Source: Candidatus Firestoneibacteriota bacterium (GTDB lineage Bacteria; Oederibacteriota; JAAXVQ01). From it: 6,883 nt of DNA. A program made the position numbers and the translations under genes. The stretch spans positions 1-6,883 of the forward strand of contig JAAXVQ010000072.1 in assembly GCA_013335425.1 (NCBI GenBank), read 5' to 3'. Shown here piece by piece: positions 6,717 to 6,883 of the stretch. The notes below the pieces were generated by a model, which worked only from the letters and a program-made list of their open reading frames with translations, was not told the origin of the DNA and ran no database searches. Numbering within the stretch: the stretch's first letter is position 1; every line of letters starts with the position of its first letter.

Positions 6717-6883
6717 TTAGCTGCCGAAAAGTCCGAATAATCCTTTTTTCTTATCCGTTTTCTTAACTTCGCCCACATTGTCCGGGCCTTCGGATTTGAC
6801 GCGATTGTATTCCTGCCCCGGCCTGCGGGGCATTTCCTCGGGTTCGGCTGCCGGTCTGCCCTTGGCCGCAGTCTGCTCCTGAG
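6717..6883 (-). CDS. C-terminal end of an unrecognised protein (partial)
   Basis: An open frame on the minus strand enters from the right edge and ends at TAA (6719-6717), giving 55 codons with no internal stop. The visible tail is hydrophilic and charged, rich in Glu, Pro, Lys and Arg (for example PAAEPEEMPRRPGQEYNR). It closes with a lysine cluster and a short glycine-phenylalanine end, KKKGLFGLFGS. No domain can be recognised; it looks like a disordered C-terminal extension. It lies 107 nt upstream of the PilB-like gene on the same strand, so the two may be co-transcribed and the protein may belong to the same pilus or secretion locus, but that is inference. The start lies outside the window. 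Confidence 0.6.
   Translation of the reverse strand, partial: QEQTAAKGRPAAEPEEMPRRPGQEYNRVKSEGPDNVGEVKKTDKKKGLFGLFGS

Noticed and set aside
6697..6718. Small hairpin AAGTT/AACTT with T-rich tail after the partial gene
   Set aside because: Only a 5-bp, AT-dominated stem overlapping the stop codon; not stable enough to call a terminator.

Overview
All genes recognised here are on the minus strand, so transcription runs from high to low coordinates. The content suggests a Gram-negative-type, mid-to-high GC bacterium. It has a type IV pilus or type II secretion ATPase, makes citramalate for isoleucine, makes queuosine de novo, and carries a CGCAGAT-type intergenic palindrome. From memory, such palindromes are common in environmental genomes of the Planctomycetes/Verrucomicrobia/Omnitrophota kind. 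That is a lean only; no taxonomic marker is present.

Layout in transcription order. (1) 6883-6717: the last 55 codons of an unrecognised gene that enters from the right edge. (2) 6609-4792: a 605-aa PilB/GspE-family ATPase with an N-terminal MshEN (c-di-GMP-binding type) domain. Several arginines normally conserved in its ATPase core are replaced. (3) 4770-4721: a very clean intrinsic terminator, an 18-bp hairpin with a T-rich tail that pairs fully only in minus-strand RNA. (4) 4705-4596: a long inverted repeat built from 9-bp-spaced CGCAGAT units. (5) 4544-36: an apparent operon recJ - cimA - queD - queE, with gaps of 76 and 25 nt and then an 8-nt overlap.

Functionally the last four genes are a mixed set. 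RecJ is a 5'-3' single-strand exonuclease of DNA repair. CimA makes (R)-citramalate from pyruvate and acetyl-CoA, the threonine-independent entry to isoleucine. QueD and QueE are consecutive enzymes making the 7-deazaguanine core of queuosine and are probably translationally coupled. The terminator separates this set from the pilus ATPase. I see no CRISPR array, tRNA, rRNA, transposase or phage gene. There is no gene-free stretch above 300 bases; the largest is 4545-4791, filled mostly by the repeat and the terminator. I did not find a new multi-gene system. The two points most worth a second look are the altered ATPase core of the PilB-like protein and the structured repeat.
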